Shown here piece after piece: positions 44,176 to 53,123 of a stretch of DNA of 64,000 bases. The number at the start of each line of letters is the position of its first letter. The stretch's first letter is position 1. The DNA is from DASQGA01 sp963762085. GTDB taxonomy: Bacteria; Actinomycetota; Thermoleophilia; Gaiellales; Gaiellaceae. The notes beneath the pieces are model-generated. The model was not told where the DNA came from, did no database searches, and saw only the letters and a list, made by a program, of their open reading frames with translations. The DNA lies in NCBI GenBank assembly GCA_963762085.1, contig CAVXJD010000007.1, positions 62,001 through 126,000 of the forward strand, given 5' to 3'. A program made the translations under genes and the position numbers.

Positions 44176-45070
44176 CTAGCGCACGGCGGCGAGCCACCGC
44201 GCGCACGCGACCATGTCCTCGTAGACCGACTCGCCGGAACCCCAGGCGAGGGCGTGGACGATCCCCCACCCGCGCATCCGCTCACGGTCGACCTCCAGTG
44301 CCTCGGACAGAAGATCGAGCCGGCGGGCGATCGTTCGCACAGGCTGCGGGTCGCGGGCAAGCTCGGCTCGCCGGTCACGGAGGAGCGACGCAGCGTCCAA
44401 GGCGCGCTCCCCGACGAGCGGCTTCGGGTCAATTGCAAGCCAGGGCTCGCGCTCGGCGGCGAGCACGTTCCCGCCGTGGAAGTCCTGGTGCAGGATCACG
44501 ACCTCGGGCTGCGAGGAGCGGAGATCGTGCAGGAGATCGAGCGCCAGATCGAGGAGTGAGCGCTCGAACGGACGTCCGAGCCGGTCCCACGCGGCCGGAA
44601 TGCTCTCTTCCCACCCGGCGGCAACATCGGTCAGGAGTCGAAACGGGTGGTCTGCCTCGGGTCGACGCCACAGCCGGCAAAGAACCTCCGCAGCGATCTT
44701 GTTCGCGCGCTCTTCGTCGGCCTCGCGCCCAGAGCTGGCTTCCTGGAATACACCGCTCGATGAGTACCGCCGAGCGGGCCTGGTCACGCGCGAGAAGCCT
44801 GACCGCGCCGCGACCGTCCCAGGCGACGAGCGCGTCTGCCTCCGTAGCGCTCTCGGGCTCCGGGAAGGCGAGCTTCAGGATCGCGGGCGAGCCGTCCGGA
44901 AGCGTTGCCGGAAGGACCAGAGAGATAGTGGCCGGGTCGAGCGGAGCGCCGAGCTGGAGCGTCCACTCGTCGGCACACTGCGACGCGAGCAGCGGCAGTC
45001 GGCCCAGCCAGTCGGCGCCACCCGGTTGGTCACGCCACCATTCGAGGCCCCGAGGCAGCACGAACGGCAC
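44176..45070 (-). pseudogene. Aminoglycoside/hydroxyurea-type phosphotransferase with one frameshift
   Basis: Kinase-like fold of the APH(6)/Hur group. The N-terminal half (start near 45070) reads FVLPRGLEWWRDQPGGADWL, ATLPDGSPAILKLAFPEPES with the ATP-lysine, and AVRLLARDQARSAVLIERCI. After a one-base insertion at about 44725-44740 the second frame continues with READEERANKIAAEVLCRLW, the catalytic HQDFHGGNVLAAE (Asp) and AIDPKPLVGERALDAASLLR (metal Asp). Joined length ~297 aa is normal. It would phosphorylate a small molecule such as streptomycin or hydroxyurea. It sits last in a leftward set htpX-pspAB-this gene, 7 bp after pspAB. The shift could be an assembly error. Confidence 0.75.
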
Positions 45071-45077
45071 CGGGCGG

Positions 45078-45650
45078 CTAGTCCAGCGGCGCGTCGAAGA
45101 GGCCGAGCCAGCGTTCGAGGTCCGGCTCGATCGGGAGCTCCTGCTCGAGCTCGTTTTTGAGTCGCATCTCCTCGGCGTTGTCCCGCTCCTTGTCGGAGCC
45201 GGTCGGGATGAAGGGCCAGAACGTCCCCCGCTTGAACCCGTAGACGAGGTTGACCTTGCGGCCCTTCCCTTCGAAGGGGAACAGCGCAGCGAGGAGCTGC
45301 TCGCCGAACCCGCGTGCGTCGAGCTCGGAGCTGACGAGGTGGACGGTGGTGACGAGGTCCTCGAAGTCAGGATCCCGGATCACCAGCCATTGGAAGCCGT
45401 AGCTGTCAGAGCGCCGCCGGACCTCGGACCCGGAGCTCTGCGCGGCGACCCCCAAGAGCTCGTCGAGCTCCGTCTCGGCCCGTGCGAACTCACCCGCCGA
45501 CAACGGCTTGAAGACAACGGCAGCGGCGCCGGAGCTCTTCAGCCCGAGCTCGGACTCGAGGGTGACCTGAGCGGTCGAGAGGGCAAAGAGCTTGTCGAGC
45601 TTCGCGCCCTTGAGCTTCTTCCGTCCGAAGAGGACGTCGCCGAGACCCAC
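45078..45650 (-). CDS. pspAB: PspA-associated protein PspAB
   Basis: 190 aa, GTG start. It begins MGLGDVLFGRKKLKGAKLDKLFALS and contains FKPLSAGEFARAETELDELL, SYGFQWLVIRDPDFEDLVTTVHLVS and FEGKGRKVNLVYGFKRGTFWPFIP. This combination and its place beside htpX match the PspAB family, soluble proteins found with PspA and PspAA in actinobacteria and related phyla. Function unknown beyond genomic linkage. Seven bases separate it from htpX upstream and from the phosphotransferase gene downstream. Confidence 0.8.
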   Translation of the reverse strand: MGLGDVLFGRKKLKGAKLDKLFALSTAQVTLESELGLKSSGAAAVVFKPLSAGEFARAETELDELLGVAAQSSGSEVRRRSDSYGFQWLVIRDPDFEDLVTTVHLVSSELDARGFGEQLLAALFPFEGKGRKVNLVYGFKRGTFWPFIPTGSDKERDNAEEMRLKNELEQELPIEPDLERWLGLFDAPLD

Positions 45651-45657
45651 CGTGCGC

Positions 45658-46572
45658 CTAAGAGACCGGGCGGCCCATCTCCTGGGCGATCGCAGCGAGG
45701 CGCGCGAGCCGCTTCTCGAGCGGCGGATGCGTCATGAACAGCTCGCCGAAGGCGCTCTTCACGCCGGTCGGGATGATGAAGAACGCGTTCATGCCGGCGA
45801 CCTCGCGGAGGTCGCGCTGCGGGATGCGCGTCATCTGGCTCGCGATCTTCTGGAGCGCGCTCATGAGCTGCTCGGGCGCACCCGTGATGACGGCGGCGCC
45901 GCGGTCGGCGGCGTACTCGCGGTAGCGCGAGATCATCATGATCAGGACATAGCTGATCACGTACGTGAGGAGCGAGACCGCGAACATGATCAGCCAGACC
46001 GGAGCCGAGTTGTTGTTGTCACGGCCCCCGCCGCCGCCGAGCATGCCTCCGTAGAGCCCGAAGCGCATGAGCATCGCGGCGACCATCGAGAAGAAGCTCG
46101 CGATCGTCATGATCGCGACGTCGCGATTGCCGATATGCGAGAGCTCGTGGGCGAGCACGCCCTCGATCTCGCGCGCGTCGAGCCGGTCCCAGAGCCCGCG
46201 CGTGACGGCGACCACTGAGTGCTTCGGGCTTCGTCCGGTCGCGAAGGCGTTGGGAACGTCAGTCGGGATCACCGCCACCCTCGGCTTCGGGAGGTCCGAC
46301 ATGGCACAGAGACGTTCGACCATGTCGTGCAGGTCGGGCGCCTCCTCGCGCGTCACGACCTTCGCGCCCGACGCAGCGAGAGCGATCTTGTCCGAGGTGA
46401 AGTACTGGAGGAACGCGAGGCCTCCGATAATCAGGATGATCGCGAAGTACCCGAAGTTGAAGACGTTCAGGAGGACGACAAAAAAGACGACGTAGAGCGC
46501 GCCGAGCGCGAACATCGTCGAGAACATGCGGACCGAGAGGCCCACATCACGGCCGAAAGCCTTGCGTTCCAT
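45658..46572 (-). CDS. htpX: HtpX-type zinc metalloprotease
   Basis: 304 aa, ATG start. Two N-terminal membrane helices (residues ~15-55), the zinc site VLAHELSHIGNRDV near residue 140 (HExxH), two more helices (~152-210) and the third zinc ligand in SRYREYAADRGAAVITG near residue 218. Then a cytoplasmic C-terminus ending FMTHPPLEKRLARLAAI, characteristic of M48 proteases. It degrades misfolded membrane proteins as part of envelope stress responses, which fits its neighbours pspAB and, convergently, pspA/pspAA. Confidence 0.95.
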   Translation of the reverse strand: MERKAFGRDVGLSVRMFSTMFALGALYVVFFVVLLNVFNFGYFAIILIIGGLAFLQYFTSDKIALAASGAKVVTREEAPDLHDMVERLCAMSDLPKPRVAVIPTDVPNAFATGRSPKHSVVAVTRGLWDRLDAREIEGVLAHELSHIGNRDVAIMTIASFFSMVAAMLMRFGLYGGMLGGGGGRDNNNSAPVWLIMFAVSLLTYVISYVLIMMISRYREYAADRGAAVITGAPEQLMSALQKIASQMTRIPQRDLREVAGMNAFFIIPTGVKSAFGELFMTHPPLEKRLARLAAIAQEMGRPVS

Positions 46573-46632
46573 GCTGGTTTCAGTGACTCCTAGAGAGGCT
46601 GGTGGGGATACGCGAATTGTACCCTCCGGACG

Positions 46633-48216
46633 GTGACCCGAGCCGCGATCCTGGCCGTGACGGCACTCCTCGCGGTCTGCGGAGCGGCCAGCGCCCAGAC
46701 CTTCCGAGTCGTCATCGTCCCCGGCCTCGAGCTCTCGGACCTGCGCGCACTCGAGAGCCGCGGCGCGGTGGGTCTCCTGATGCCGGCCAACGGCCCGGTC
46801 ACCGGAAGAACGCAGGCTCTGGCTGCACTCGAGCGGGGAGCCGTGGAGAACTCGTACCTCGGAGGCATTCCGTCGGGTGCCGCCCGGATCCAGGTGGAGG
46901 AGGCAACGCGCGTGCCGGCCTTAGGGAACGTGATCGTCCTCGCGCTGCCCGAGCGAGAGCGCCTGGACAACGACCGGCGCTATCCGATCGCCATCCTCGG
47001 CTCAGGGTTTCGCGGGCTCGTTCGCTCGGACTCGACCCGGATCCCCGGACTAGTCTCGATCGCGGACATCGCGCCGACGGCGCTCGGAGAGCCGGGCGCA
47101 CTAACGTCTGAGCCCCGCGACGACGCCGCGGCCGATGCTCTCGCCCTCGATCGGCGTATCGCCGGACATCGCGACGCTCGCCTTCCTTCGAGCTTCGTCG
47201 CGGCGGCCGTTGCTCTGGCGCTCACGTTCTTCGTCCGCCGCGGCGGCGTCTACGCATTCGCGGCCGCGCTCCTGGTGAACCTTGCGCTCGGGATCGCTGA
47301 GGTGGCCGACCCGTGGGTCGCCACTCTCGCGATCGGGCTCGGCACCGCTCTCGGGGCGCTCGGTCTGGCCGCCGTCGCCCGCTCGACCACCGCGCTGGGA
47401 GTCCTCCTCGCGCTCGTGCTCGCCGCCTATCTCGTCGCCATGGCGGCGGACCCGTCGACCGTGGCCCTCTCGCCCTGGGGTCCGGGCCAGGCAGGGCGGT
47501 TCTACGGTGTCACCAACCTGCTCGAGACGATGCTGCTCGTGCCTGCGTTGGCGGGAGCGGCCTACCTCTGGCCCCGGTTCGGCCCGATCGGTCTCGGGCT
47601 CGTAGCGGCCCTCGCCTTCGTGACGATCGCGGGGAACCGTTTCGGCGCAGACGGAGGCGGGGCAATCGTCCTCGGAGTCGGCTTTGCGGTCCTGGCGGTC
47701 GAACTGGCCGGCGGCGGACGGCGGCGGCTCCTGGTTGCTCTCGCGGCCGCGGCCGCTGCCGTCCTCATCCTCACGGGACTGGATGCCGCCACCGGCGGGT
47801 CGAGCCACGTAAGCCGGGCAGTTGGGGGCGGGCCGGGCGAGATCGTCGATGACCTGGGAAGACGGCTCGAGATCTCCTGGGGCACGGCGACGGCGACCTG
47901 GTATGCCGCCCTGGTGGTAGCGGCGGCCATCGCCGCGCTCATCGCGCTCACCCTCCGCCTGCTTCGTAGTGACACCTCACCAGCGAACGGCGCGCTGCCG
48001 CTCTCCCTCGCCGCAGGGCTCCTCGCGTCCCTCCTCGTGAACGACGCGCCGCACGACGTCGCGGTTGCAGGGTTGATCGGTTATCTCGCCGTCTCAGTGG
48101 GTACACTCGCGCCCGATGCGCCGCTCCGTATCCCTGGCTCTGCTCCTCTGCGTGCTCGTGTTCGCCCTCGCCGCAGCGGGCTGCGGCGGCGAAGAGACGG
48201 TCACACCGACTCCTGA
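46633..48216 (+). CDS. Multi-pass membrane protein with an exported phosphatase-like N-terminal region
   Basis: 527 aa, GTG start. Signal peptide at residues 1-22 (ILAVTALLAVCGAASAQ); residues ~25-165 form an extracytoplasmic domain reminiscent of alkaline-phosphatase superfamily ends (FRVVIVPGLELSDLRALE, PGLVSIADIAPTALG). Residues ~190-490 are 10-12 membrane helices with motifs GPGQAGRFYGVTNLLETMLLVPAL and NRFGADGGGAIVLGVGFA. I recognise similar architecture in uncharacterised actinobacterial proteins but can assign no function. The last 101 bp overlap the cytochrome gene in another frame, so the extreme C-terminus (Arg-rich) may be longer than the functional protein. Confidence 0.65.
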   Translation: MTRAAILAVTALLAVCGAASAQTFRVVIVPGLELSDLRALESRGAVGLLMPANGPVTGRTQALAALERGAVENSYLGGIPSGAARIQVEEATRVPALGNVIVLALPERERLDNDRRYPIAILGSGFRGLVRSDSTRIPGLVSIADIAPTALGEPGALTSEPRDDAAADALALDRRIAGHRDARLPSSFVAAAVALALTFFVRRGGVYAFAAALLVNLALGIAEVADPWVATLAIGLGTALGALGLAAVARSTTALGVLLALVLAAYLVAMAADPSTVALSPWGPGQAGRFYGVTNLLETMLLVPALAGAAYLWPRFGPIGLGLVAALAFVTIAGNRFGADGGGAIVLGVGFAVLAVELAGGGRRRLLVALAAAAAAVLILTGLDAATGGSSHVSRAVGGGPGEIVDDLGRRLEISWGTATATWYAALVVAAAIAALIALTLRLLRSDTSPANGALPLSLAAGLLASLLVNDAPHDVAVAGLIGYLAVSVGTLAPDAPLRIPGSAPLRARVRPRRSGLRRRRDGHTDS

Positions 48217-48529
48217 CACGGTCGTCGGGAGTGTGGCGGAACAGACGGTGCCGGAGGGCGAAGCCGAGGCAGGGAAGTCGGTCTTCGCAGACGCCGGGTG
48301 CGGCAGCTGCCACACCTTCGCCGCAGCCGAAACGTCAGGGACGGTAGGGCCGGATCTCGACGAGGTCCTCAAGGGGAAAGACGACCTGTTCATCTACAAC
48401 TCGATCGTGAACCCGGACGCCCAGGTCGCAGAAGGCTTCCAGCCGGGGATCATGCCGAAGACGTACGGCGAGCAGCTCGACGACAAGCAACTCGGCGACC
48501 TCGTCGCCTTCCTCAAGCCAAAGAGCTGA
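48116..48529 (+). CDS. Lipoprotein c-type cytochrome
   Basis: 137 aa, ATG start. The N-terminus RRSVSLALLLCVLVFALAAAGC is a lipoprotein signal with a lipobox ending in Cys (LAAAGC, residues ~17-22). One heme-binding CGSCH (residues ~62-66) and a distal Met in PGIMPKTYGEQLDDKQLGDLVAFL, the usual monoheme class I pattern. It would be an electron carrier on the outer face of the membrane; partner oxidases are not in the window. Its stop codon overlaps the proposed CTG start of the next gene. Confidence 0.9.
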   Translation: MRRSVSLALLLCVLVFALAAAGCGGEETVTPTPDTVVGSVAEQTVPEGEAEAGKSVFADAGCGSCHTFAAAETSGTVGPDLDEVLKGKDDLFIYNSIVNPDAQVAEGFQPGIMPKTYGEQLDDKQLGDLVAFLKPKS

Positions 48530-49359
48530 GCCTCCCGCCCGGCTTTCCCTCCGAGGTCGAGGCGTTTGCCTGCGACCTCGACCGGACGCTGTTGCCCGAG
48601 ACGCTCGTGCTCGGCGAGCGGACCCGGGCCGCGATCCACGCCGCCCGCGCGGCCGGCATCCACGCCGTGATCGTGACGGGGCGGATGTTCCAGTCCGTTC
48701 GCCCCTACGCGCTCGAGCTCGGGATCGACGATCCCGTCGTTTGCTACCAGGGAGCCGTGGTCGCCGAGCCGGCGAGTGGCCGTTTCCTTCGCCACATCCC
48801 GATTCCGCTCGAGCTTGCGCGGGAGACGATCACGGCGGTCGAGGCCGAGGGCTTTCGCCTCAACTGCTACGTCGACGACGAGCTCTACGTCGCCGAGGCG
48901 ACCCCGGAATCGGAGCGCTACTCCCGTTTTCAGAACCTCGTTGTCCACGAGGTCGGGGATTTGCTCGCGTGGCTCCAGAAGCCGCCCACAAAGCTCGTGG
49001 CTGTCGACGACCCCGAGAAGCTCGACCGGCTCGAGGCGGAGATGAAGGAGCGCTTCGCCGGGCGCCTCTACATCGCCAAGTCGCTCCCGTACTTCCTCGA
49101 GTTCGCGAGCCCGGAGGTGACGAAGGGATCGGGGCTGGCGTTCCTCGCCGAGCACCTCGGCTTCTCCGCCGCGAAAACCGTGGCGTTCGGCGACGGCGAG
49201 AACGACCTCGAGCTGCTCGAGTGGGCCGCCTTCGGGCTCGCGGTCGAAGACGCGCACGAACGCCTGCTCGCGATCGCCGACGCGACCTGCCCCCCGGCGG
49301 AGGCGGAGGGCGTCGCCGAGGTGATCGAGGCGTACCTCGCATCCCGCGAACCGCGGTAG
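48526..49359 (+). CDS. Cof-type HAD hydrolase (sugar-phosphate phosphatase-like)
   Basis: About 277 aa if it starts at the CTG at 48526, which overlaps the cytochrome stop as CTGA; no ATG, GTG or TTG lies before the first conserved motif. Motif I FACDLDRTLLPETLVLGE (nucleophile Asp) near residue 12, motif II VIVTGRM (Thr) near 45, VVCYQGAVVAEPASG near 70, motif III Lys in SPEVTKGSGLAFLAEHLGF near 200, motif IV AFGDGENDLELLEWA near 222. A C2-type cap lies between. Cof enzymes dephosphorylate sugar phosphates, nucleotides or PLP; substrate not readable. Confidence 0.88.
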   Translation: MSLPPGFPSEVEAFACDLDRTLLPETLVLGERTRAAIHAARAAGIHAVIVTGRMFQSVRPYALELGIDDPVVCYQGAVVAEPASGRFLRHIPIPLELARETITAVEAEGFRLNCYVDDELYVAEATPESERYSRFQNLVVHEVGDLLAWLQKPPTKLVAVDDPEKLDRLEAEMKERFAGRLYIAKSLPYFLEFASPEVTKGSGLAFLAEHLGFSAAKTVAFGDGENDLELLEWAAFGLAVEDAHERLLAIADATCPPAEAEGVAEVIEAYLASREPR

Positions 49360-49390
49360 GCCCTGGCTGCGGGCGTCATAGACTCCACGC

Positions 49391-50617
49391 ATGATCGACG
49401 TCAGGGCGGCGAGAAGCGACCCTGAGGCGTGGCGGGCGGCACTCGCACGCAAAGGCGCCTCGGAGGACTTCGACGCGCTCATGGAGGCGGACCGGCGTTG
49501 GCTCGAGCTCGTTCCGAAGGTCGACGAGCTGCGATCGCGCACGAAACTGAAGGGGAAGCCGACTCCGGAGCAGGTGGAGGAGCTGAAGGACGTGAAGGCC
49601 GAGCTTCAGCGCCTCCAGGGGGAGCTGGCCGAGGCCGAGAGGCATCGCCGCGAGCTCCTGGAGCGGGTGCCGAACCCGCCGGACCGGAGTGTGCCGGACG
49701 GCCAGACCGACGACGACGCGGAGGAGCTCCGCCGGGTCGGCGAGCCGCCCGAGTTCGACTTCGAGCCGCGCGACCACATGGATCTGGTCGGCGGGGAGCG
49801 CGGGATCGACATGGAGCGCGGCGCCCGGCTCTCGGGCTCCCGCTTCGCGTACCGGACCGGCGCCGTGGCGCTGCTCGAATTGGCGCTCTACCGCTTCGCG
49901 CTCGACCGGCTGACGGCGGAAGGGTTCGTGCCGGTGCTACCGCCCGTGCTCGTGCGTGAGGAGGCCATGTACGGCACAGGCTTTCTTCCCACCGAGGAGG
50001 TCAACATCTATCGCGTCGAGCGGGACGAGCTCTATTTGACGGGGACCTCGGAGGTCGCGCTCGCGGCGCTCCACATGGGGGAGATCCTGGAAGCCGAATC
50101 GCTGCCGCGTCGCTACGCGGGGTATTCGACCTGCTTCCGGCGCGAGGCGGGGGCGGCCGGGAAGGACACGCGCGGCATGTTCCGGGTCCACCAGTTCGAC
50201 AAGGTCGAGATGTTCGTGTTCTGCCCGCCGGAGACGTCTGCATCGGAGCACGAGCGGATCCTCGGCATCGAGGAGGCCCTCGTGCAGGCGATCGGCCTCC
50301 CTTACCGCGTCGTCAACATCGCCGCCGGCGACCTCGGGGGCGCGGCGACGAAGAAGTACGACATCGAGGCATGGTTCCCCGCCCAGGGGCGCTACCGGGA
50401 GATCACGTCGTGCTCGAACACGACGGATTATCAGGCGCGCCGCCTCGACGTGCGCTTTCGAGGCGATCAGAGGCCAGAGCTCGTGCACACCTTGAACGGA
50501 ACCGCCGCAACGGCCCGGGCCATGCTGGCGATCCTCGAGAACTTCCAGGACGAGACCGGCTCGGTCACCGTCCCCGAGGCTCTCCTCCCGTTCGGCGCGC
50601 CCGAGCGAATCGGCTAG
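49391..50617 (+). CDS. serS: Seryl-tRNA synthetase
   Basis: 408 aa, ATG start, usual length (about 425). N-terminal long coiled-coil tRNA-binding arm (LVPKVDELRSRTKLKGKPTP...LQRLQGELAEAERHRREL, residues ~35-95). Class II catalytic core: VPVLPPVLVREEAMYGTG near residue 180, motif 2 TCFRREAGAAGKDTRGMFRV near 248 and motif 3 LNGTAATARAMLAILENF near 368. It charges tRNA-Ser with serine; a tRNA-Ser(UGA) gene lies 1.3 kb downstream. Its TAG shares the CTAG tetranucleotide with the convergent hydrolase gene. Confidence 0.96.
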   Translation: MIDVRAARSDPEAWRAALARKGASEDFDALMEADRRWLELVPKVDELRSRTKLKGKPTPEQVEELKDVKAELQRLQGELAEAERHRRELLERVPNPPDRSVPDGQTDDDAEELRRVGEPPEFDFEPRDHMDLVGGERGIDMERGARLSGSRFAYRTGAVALLELALYRFALDRLTAEGFVPVLPPVLVREEAMYGTGFLPTEEVNIYRVERDELYLTGTSEVALAALHMGEILEAESLPRRYAGYSTCFRREAGAAGKDTRGMFRVHQFDKVEMFVFCPPETSASEHERILGIEEALVQAIGLPYRVVNIAAGDLGGAATKKYDIEAWFPAQGRYREITSCSNTTDYQARRLDVRFRGDQRPELVHTLNGTAATARAMLAILENFQDETGSVTVPEALLPFGAPERIG

Positions 50618-51774
50618 GTGGAAAGCTCGCGGCCGATCGCCGCGTAGGCGCCCAGTTCGAAGTCCCAGAGCGGGTCCTCGTCCGCCACCGGCCAGGTCGA
50701 GAGCTTCACGACCACGAGCTCGGCCTCCGGATCGATGTAGATCGTCTGCCCGTGGATTCCGAGCGCCGCGATCGTGCCGCGGTCCGAATCGAGCACCCAC
50801 CATTTGCTCCGATACGACCACCGGGGCCGCTTGGCCCCCTCGTCGCTCCTGGCAAACGCCGAACGTGAGGCGTCGTCCCCGCCGCGCCGTGCGTCCTCGA
50901 TCCACTCCAGGGGAACGATCTGCTCGCCGTCGACGCGGCCGCCCTCGAGGATCATTTGCCCGAACCGCCCAAGATCGCGGAGTGACGCGCTCATGCCGCC
51001 GTCGGCAAGCGCGCATCCGTGGCGGTCGACGGTGATCTCGGCGTCCTGCTCGGCGCCGATGCGGCTCCACAGCTCGCGTGAAACGAGATCCGCGTAGGGC
51101 ACGCCGCCGACGCGCTCCAGGAGCCAGCCGAGGAGGTCGGTCAGGATCGACCGGTATTCGAAAACCTTGCCGTGTGGGCCGTGGTTCTCGAGCGAGGCGA
51201 TATAGGCCCAGGTGTCCGGCGCGACGAGCGGACCCGTAGGCGGGCACCAGCCGATCACGGGCTCGTACAGGCGAACGTCCGATGCTGGATCGTCGTAGAC
51301 CTCCGAGAAGCGGGTGCCGGTGCGCATGTCGAGGAGATGGCGGACGGTTGCTCCCTCGAAGCTCCCGCCGGCGAGCTCGGGCAGGTACTGGACGACCTGT
51401 TCCTCCGGATCCAGCTCTCCGCGCCCGGCGAGGATGCCTGCGACCGACCCCGCGATCGACTTCGAGACGGACTGGAGGAGGTGGACGCCGGCGGGCGACA
51501 TCCCGTTCTCGTAGAGCTCGGTGACGATCGCGCCGCGGTGCAGGACGAGGAAGGCGTCGGTCGACGTGTCGGCGAGCATGCCTCCGACCGTCGCCGCGGC
51601 ACCGTCCGACGAAAACTCGACCTCGAGGAGGTCGACTGGTCGCCTCTCGAGCGTGCGGGGCGGCCCGTCGCCACGCTCGATCCGCGCGGTCGGGACGAGC
51701 TCACGCACGTGCTGGTAGGCCCAGCGCAGATGCGGCGGGCGTTGCCAGTTCTCGAGGGTGACCCGTTCGCGCAC
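50614..51774 (-). CDS. Serine hydrolase, beta-lactamase/class C family
   Basis: 386 aa, GTG start. The SxxK motif is in HLLQSVSKSIAGSVAGILAG (residue ~108), followed by ELDPEEQVVQYLPELAGGSF and VRHLLDMRTG. The YxN-type Tyr is in EYRSILTDLLGWLLERVG near residue 205, and the C-terminal LGIHGQTIYIDPEAELVVVKL has the KTG-equivalent His-Gly-Gln. No signal peptide is evident, so it is more likely an esterase or D-amino-acyl hydrolase of the beta-lactamase fold than a secreted lactamase. Confidence 0.86.
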   Translation of the reverse strand: MRERVTLENWQRPPHLRWAYQHVRELVPTARIERGDGPPRTLERRPVDLLEVEFSSDGAAATVGGMLADTSTDAFLVLHRGAIVTELYENGMSPAGVHLLQSVSKSIAGSVAGILAGRGELDPEEQVVQYLPELAGGSFEGATVRHLLDMRTGTRFSEVYDDPASDVRLYEPVIGWCPPTGPLVAPDTWAYIASLENHGPHGKVFEYRSILTDLLGWLLERVGGVPYADLVSRELWSRIGAEQDAEITVDRHGCALADGGMSASLRDLGRFGQMILEGGRVDGEQIVPLEWIEDARRGGDDASRSAFARSDEGAKRPRWSYRSKWWVLDSDRGTIAALGIHGQTIYIDPEAELVVVKLSTWPVADEDPLWDFELGAYAAIGRELST

Positions 51775-51895
51775 GCCGGGCGACTCTACGACGGGAAGCG
51801 GGAGCCGCGCTCCGCGTAGGGAGCGCAGCTCCCGGATGAATCCTCTTCTACCTGCCCGGTCCAGTTAAACAGCGCGGGCTACAATCGGCTGCCCC

Positions 51896-51984
51896 GGCGG
51901 GGTGCCTGAGCGGTTGAAAGGGGCGGTCTTGAAAACCGTTAGGCCTCGAAAGGGGCCTCGTGGGTTCGAATCCCACCCCCGCCG
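51896..51984 (+). tRNA. tRNA-Ser (anticodon TGA)
   Basis: 89-nt cloverleaf with the long class II variable arm. Acceptor GGCGGGG pairs with CCCCGCC, discriminator G. Anticodon loop CTTGAAA gives TGA (reads UCA). Variable arm AGGCCTCGAAAGGGGCCT; T arm GTGGG-TTCGAAT-CCCAC. CCA is not encoded. A possible TATAAT-like box TACAAT lies at 51880-51885, eleven bases before the 5' end. Confidence 0.96.
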
Positions 51985-52144
51985 CTAGCCCGTACCCGCA
52001 CAGGTTTGGCCGTCCCTCATTTGGTTCCGGGGCCCTCCGGGCGTTAGGGTCGACTGTGCTCGGGGACGGTCCCTTGTCCCGGGGGAACGGATGCGGGCTT
52101 TCAGCCTCTCCGCCCGTCCCCGGGCGCATTCGTAAGCTGAGAGC

Positions 52145-53077
52145 ATGGCCTCTCCGATCCGCGTCGGCACCTGCTCCTGGGCCGACAAGTCGCTCGTCGA
52201 GCACTGGTACCCGCGCGAGGTGAAGGGGGCGGAGGCGCGTCTTCGGTACTACGCCGAGCATTTCAACGCGGTCGAAGTGGATTCCACCTACTACCGCTTA
52301 CCAGAGCCGGAGCTGGCCGCACGCTGGGCCGAACGTACGCCGGCGGGGTTCGTCTTCCACGTGAAGGCGTTCGGGGTCATGACCCGCCACCCCGTCAGGG
52401 CCGAGCAGCTTCCGCCCGACCTCCGGGACTCGGTTCAGACTGACGAGCGTGGACGCGTCGACCGGCCGCCGAAGGAGTTCCGCGCCGAGATCTTCACACG
52501 TTTTCTCTCCGGACTCGAGCCCCTCCGTACAGCCGGCAAGCTCGGGGGGATCCTGCTCCAGTTTCCGTCCTACATCGTCTACCGCGATTCCTCTCTGGCC
52601 TACCTCGAATGGGCCCGTGAACAGCTCGAGGGCCATGACGTGCTCGTCGAGTTCCGGCACCGGAGCTGGCTCGACGAGGAACATCGCACACACACGCTCG
52701 CGTTCCTCGAGAGCCTGGGAGCAACCAACGTGATCGTCGATGCACCCAAGACCGAGGCGAAGAACCTCGTTCCCACTGTCGTCGCGTTGACGAGCCCGAC
52801 GGCCTACATCCGCTTTCACGGGCGCAACGCTTCGACCTGGAACGTCCGCGGCAAGAGCGCCGCCGAACGATTCAACTACCTCTACACAAAGGAGGAGCTC
52901 CGCGAATGGGAGGGTCCGCTTCGCATGATTGCAGGTGAAGCCGAGCAGGCTTTTGCGTTCTTCAACAACAACGGCCGCAGCGAAAAACCTGACGGAAGCG
53001 GCTGGATTGCCCAGGCTCCGGAAAATGCGCTTATGCTGAGAAAAGTCCTCAAAGAAGAAGGGGTACCGGTCGATTGA
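52145..53077 (+). CDS. DUF72 (YecE-like) family protein
   Basis: 310 aa, ATG start. Typical opening IRVGTCSWADKSLVEHWYP, then RLRYYAEHFNAVEVDSTYYR near residue 30, FVFHVKAFGVMTRHP near 70, LGGILLQFPSYIVYRDSSL near 133, VLVEFRHRSWLD near 165, and a late YIRFHGRN near 220 with FNYLYTKEEL and AFFNNNGRS. The fold is a TIM barrel with metal-like His/Asp/Arg positions; no activity is established in the family. Single gene with a 68-bp gap before the next. Confidence 0.92.
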   Translation: MASPIRVGTCSWADKSLVEHWYPREVKGAEARLRYYAEHFNAVEVDSTYYRLPEPELAARWAERTPAGFVFHVKAFGVMTRHPVRAEQLPPDLRDSVQTDERGRVDRPPKEFRAEIFTRFLSGLEPLRTAGKLGGILLQFPSYIVYRDSSLAYLEWAREQLEGHDVLVEFRHRSWLDEEHRTHTLAFLESLGATNVIVDAPKTEAKNLVPTVVALTSPTAYIRFHGRNASTWNVRGKSAAERFNYLYTKEELREWEGPLRMIAGEAEQAFAFFNNNGRSEKPDGSGWIAQAPENALMLRKVLKEEGVPVD

Positions 53078-53123
53078 TCGTAATGAACTCTGCGGCCTGG
53101 ACAAGAGGAGTGTTGGCAGGTCA

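Noticed and set aside
51848..52261. Minus-strand open frame across tRNA-Ser
   Set aside because: Its GVGFEPTRPLSRPNGFQD segment is the well-known spurious translation of the tRNA-Ser antisense strand.
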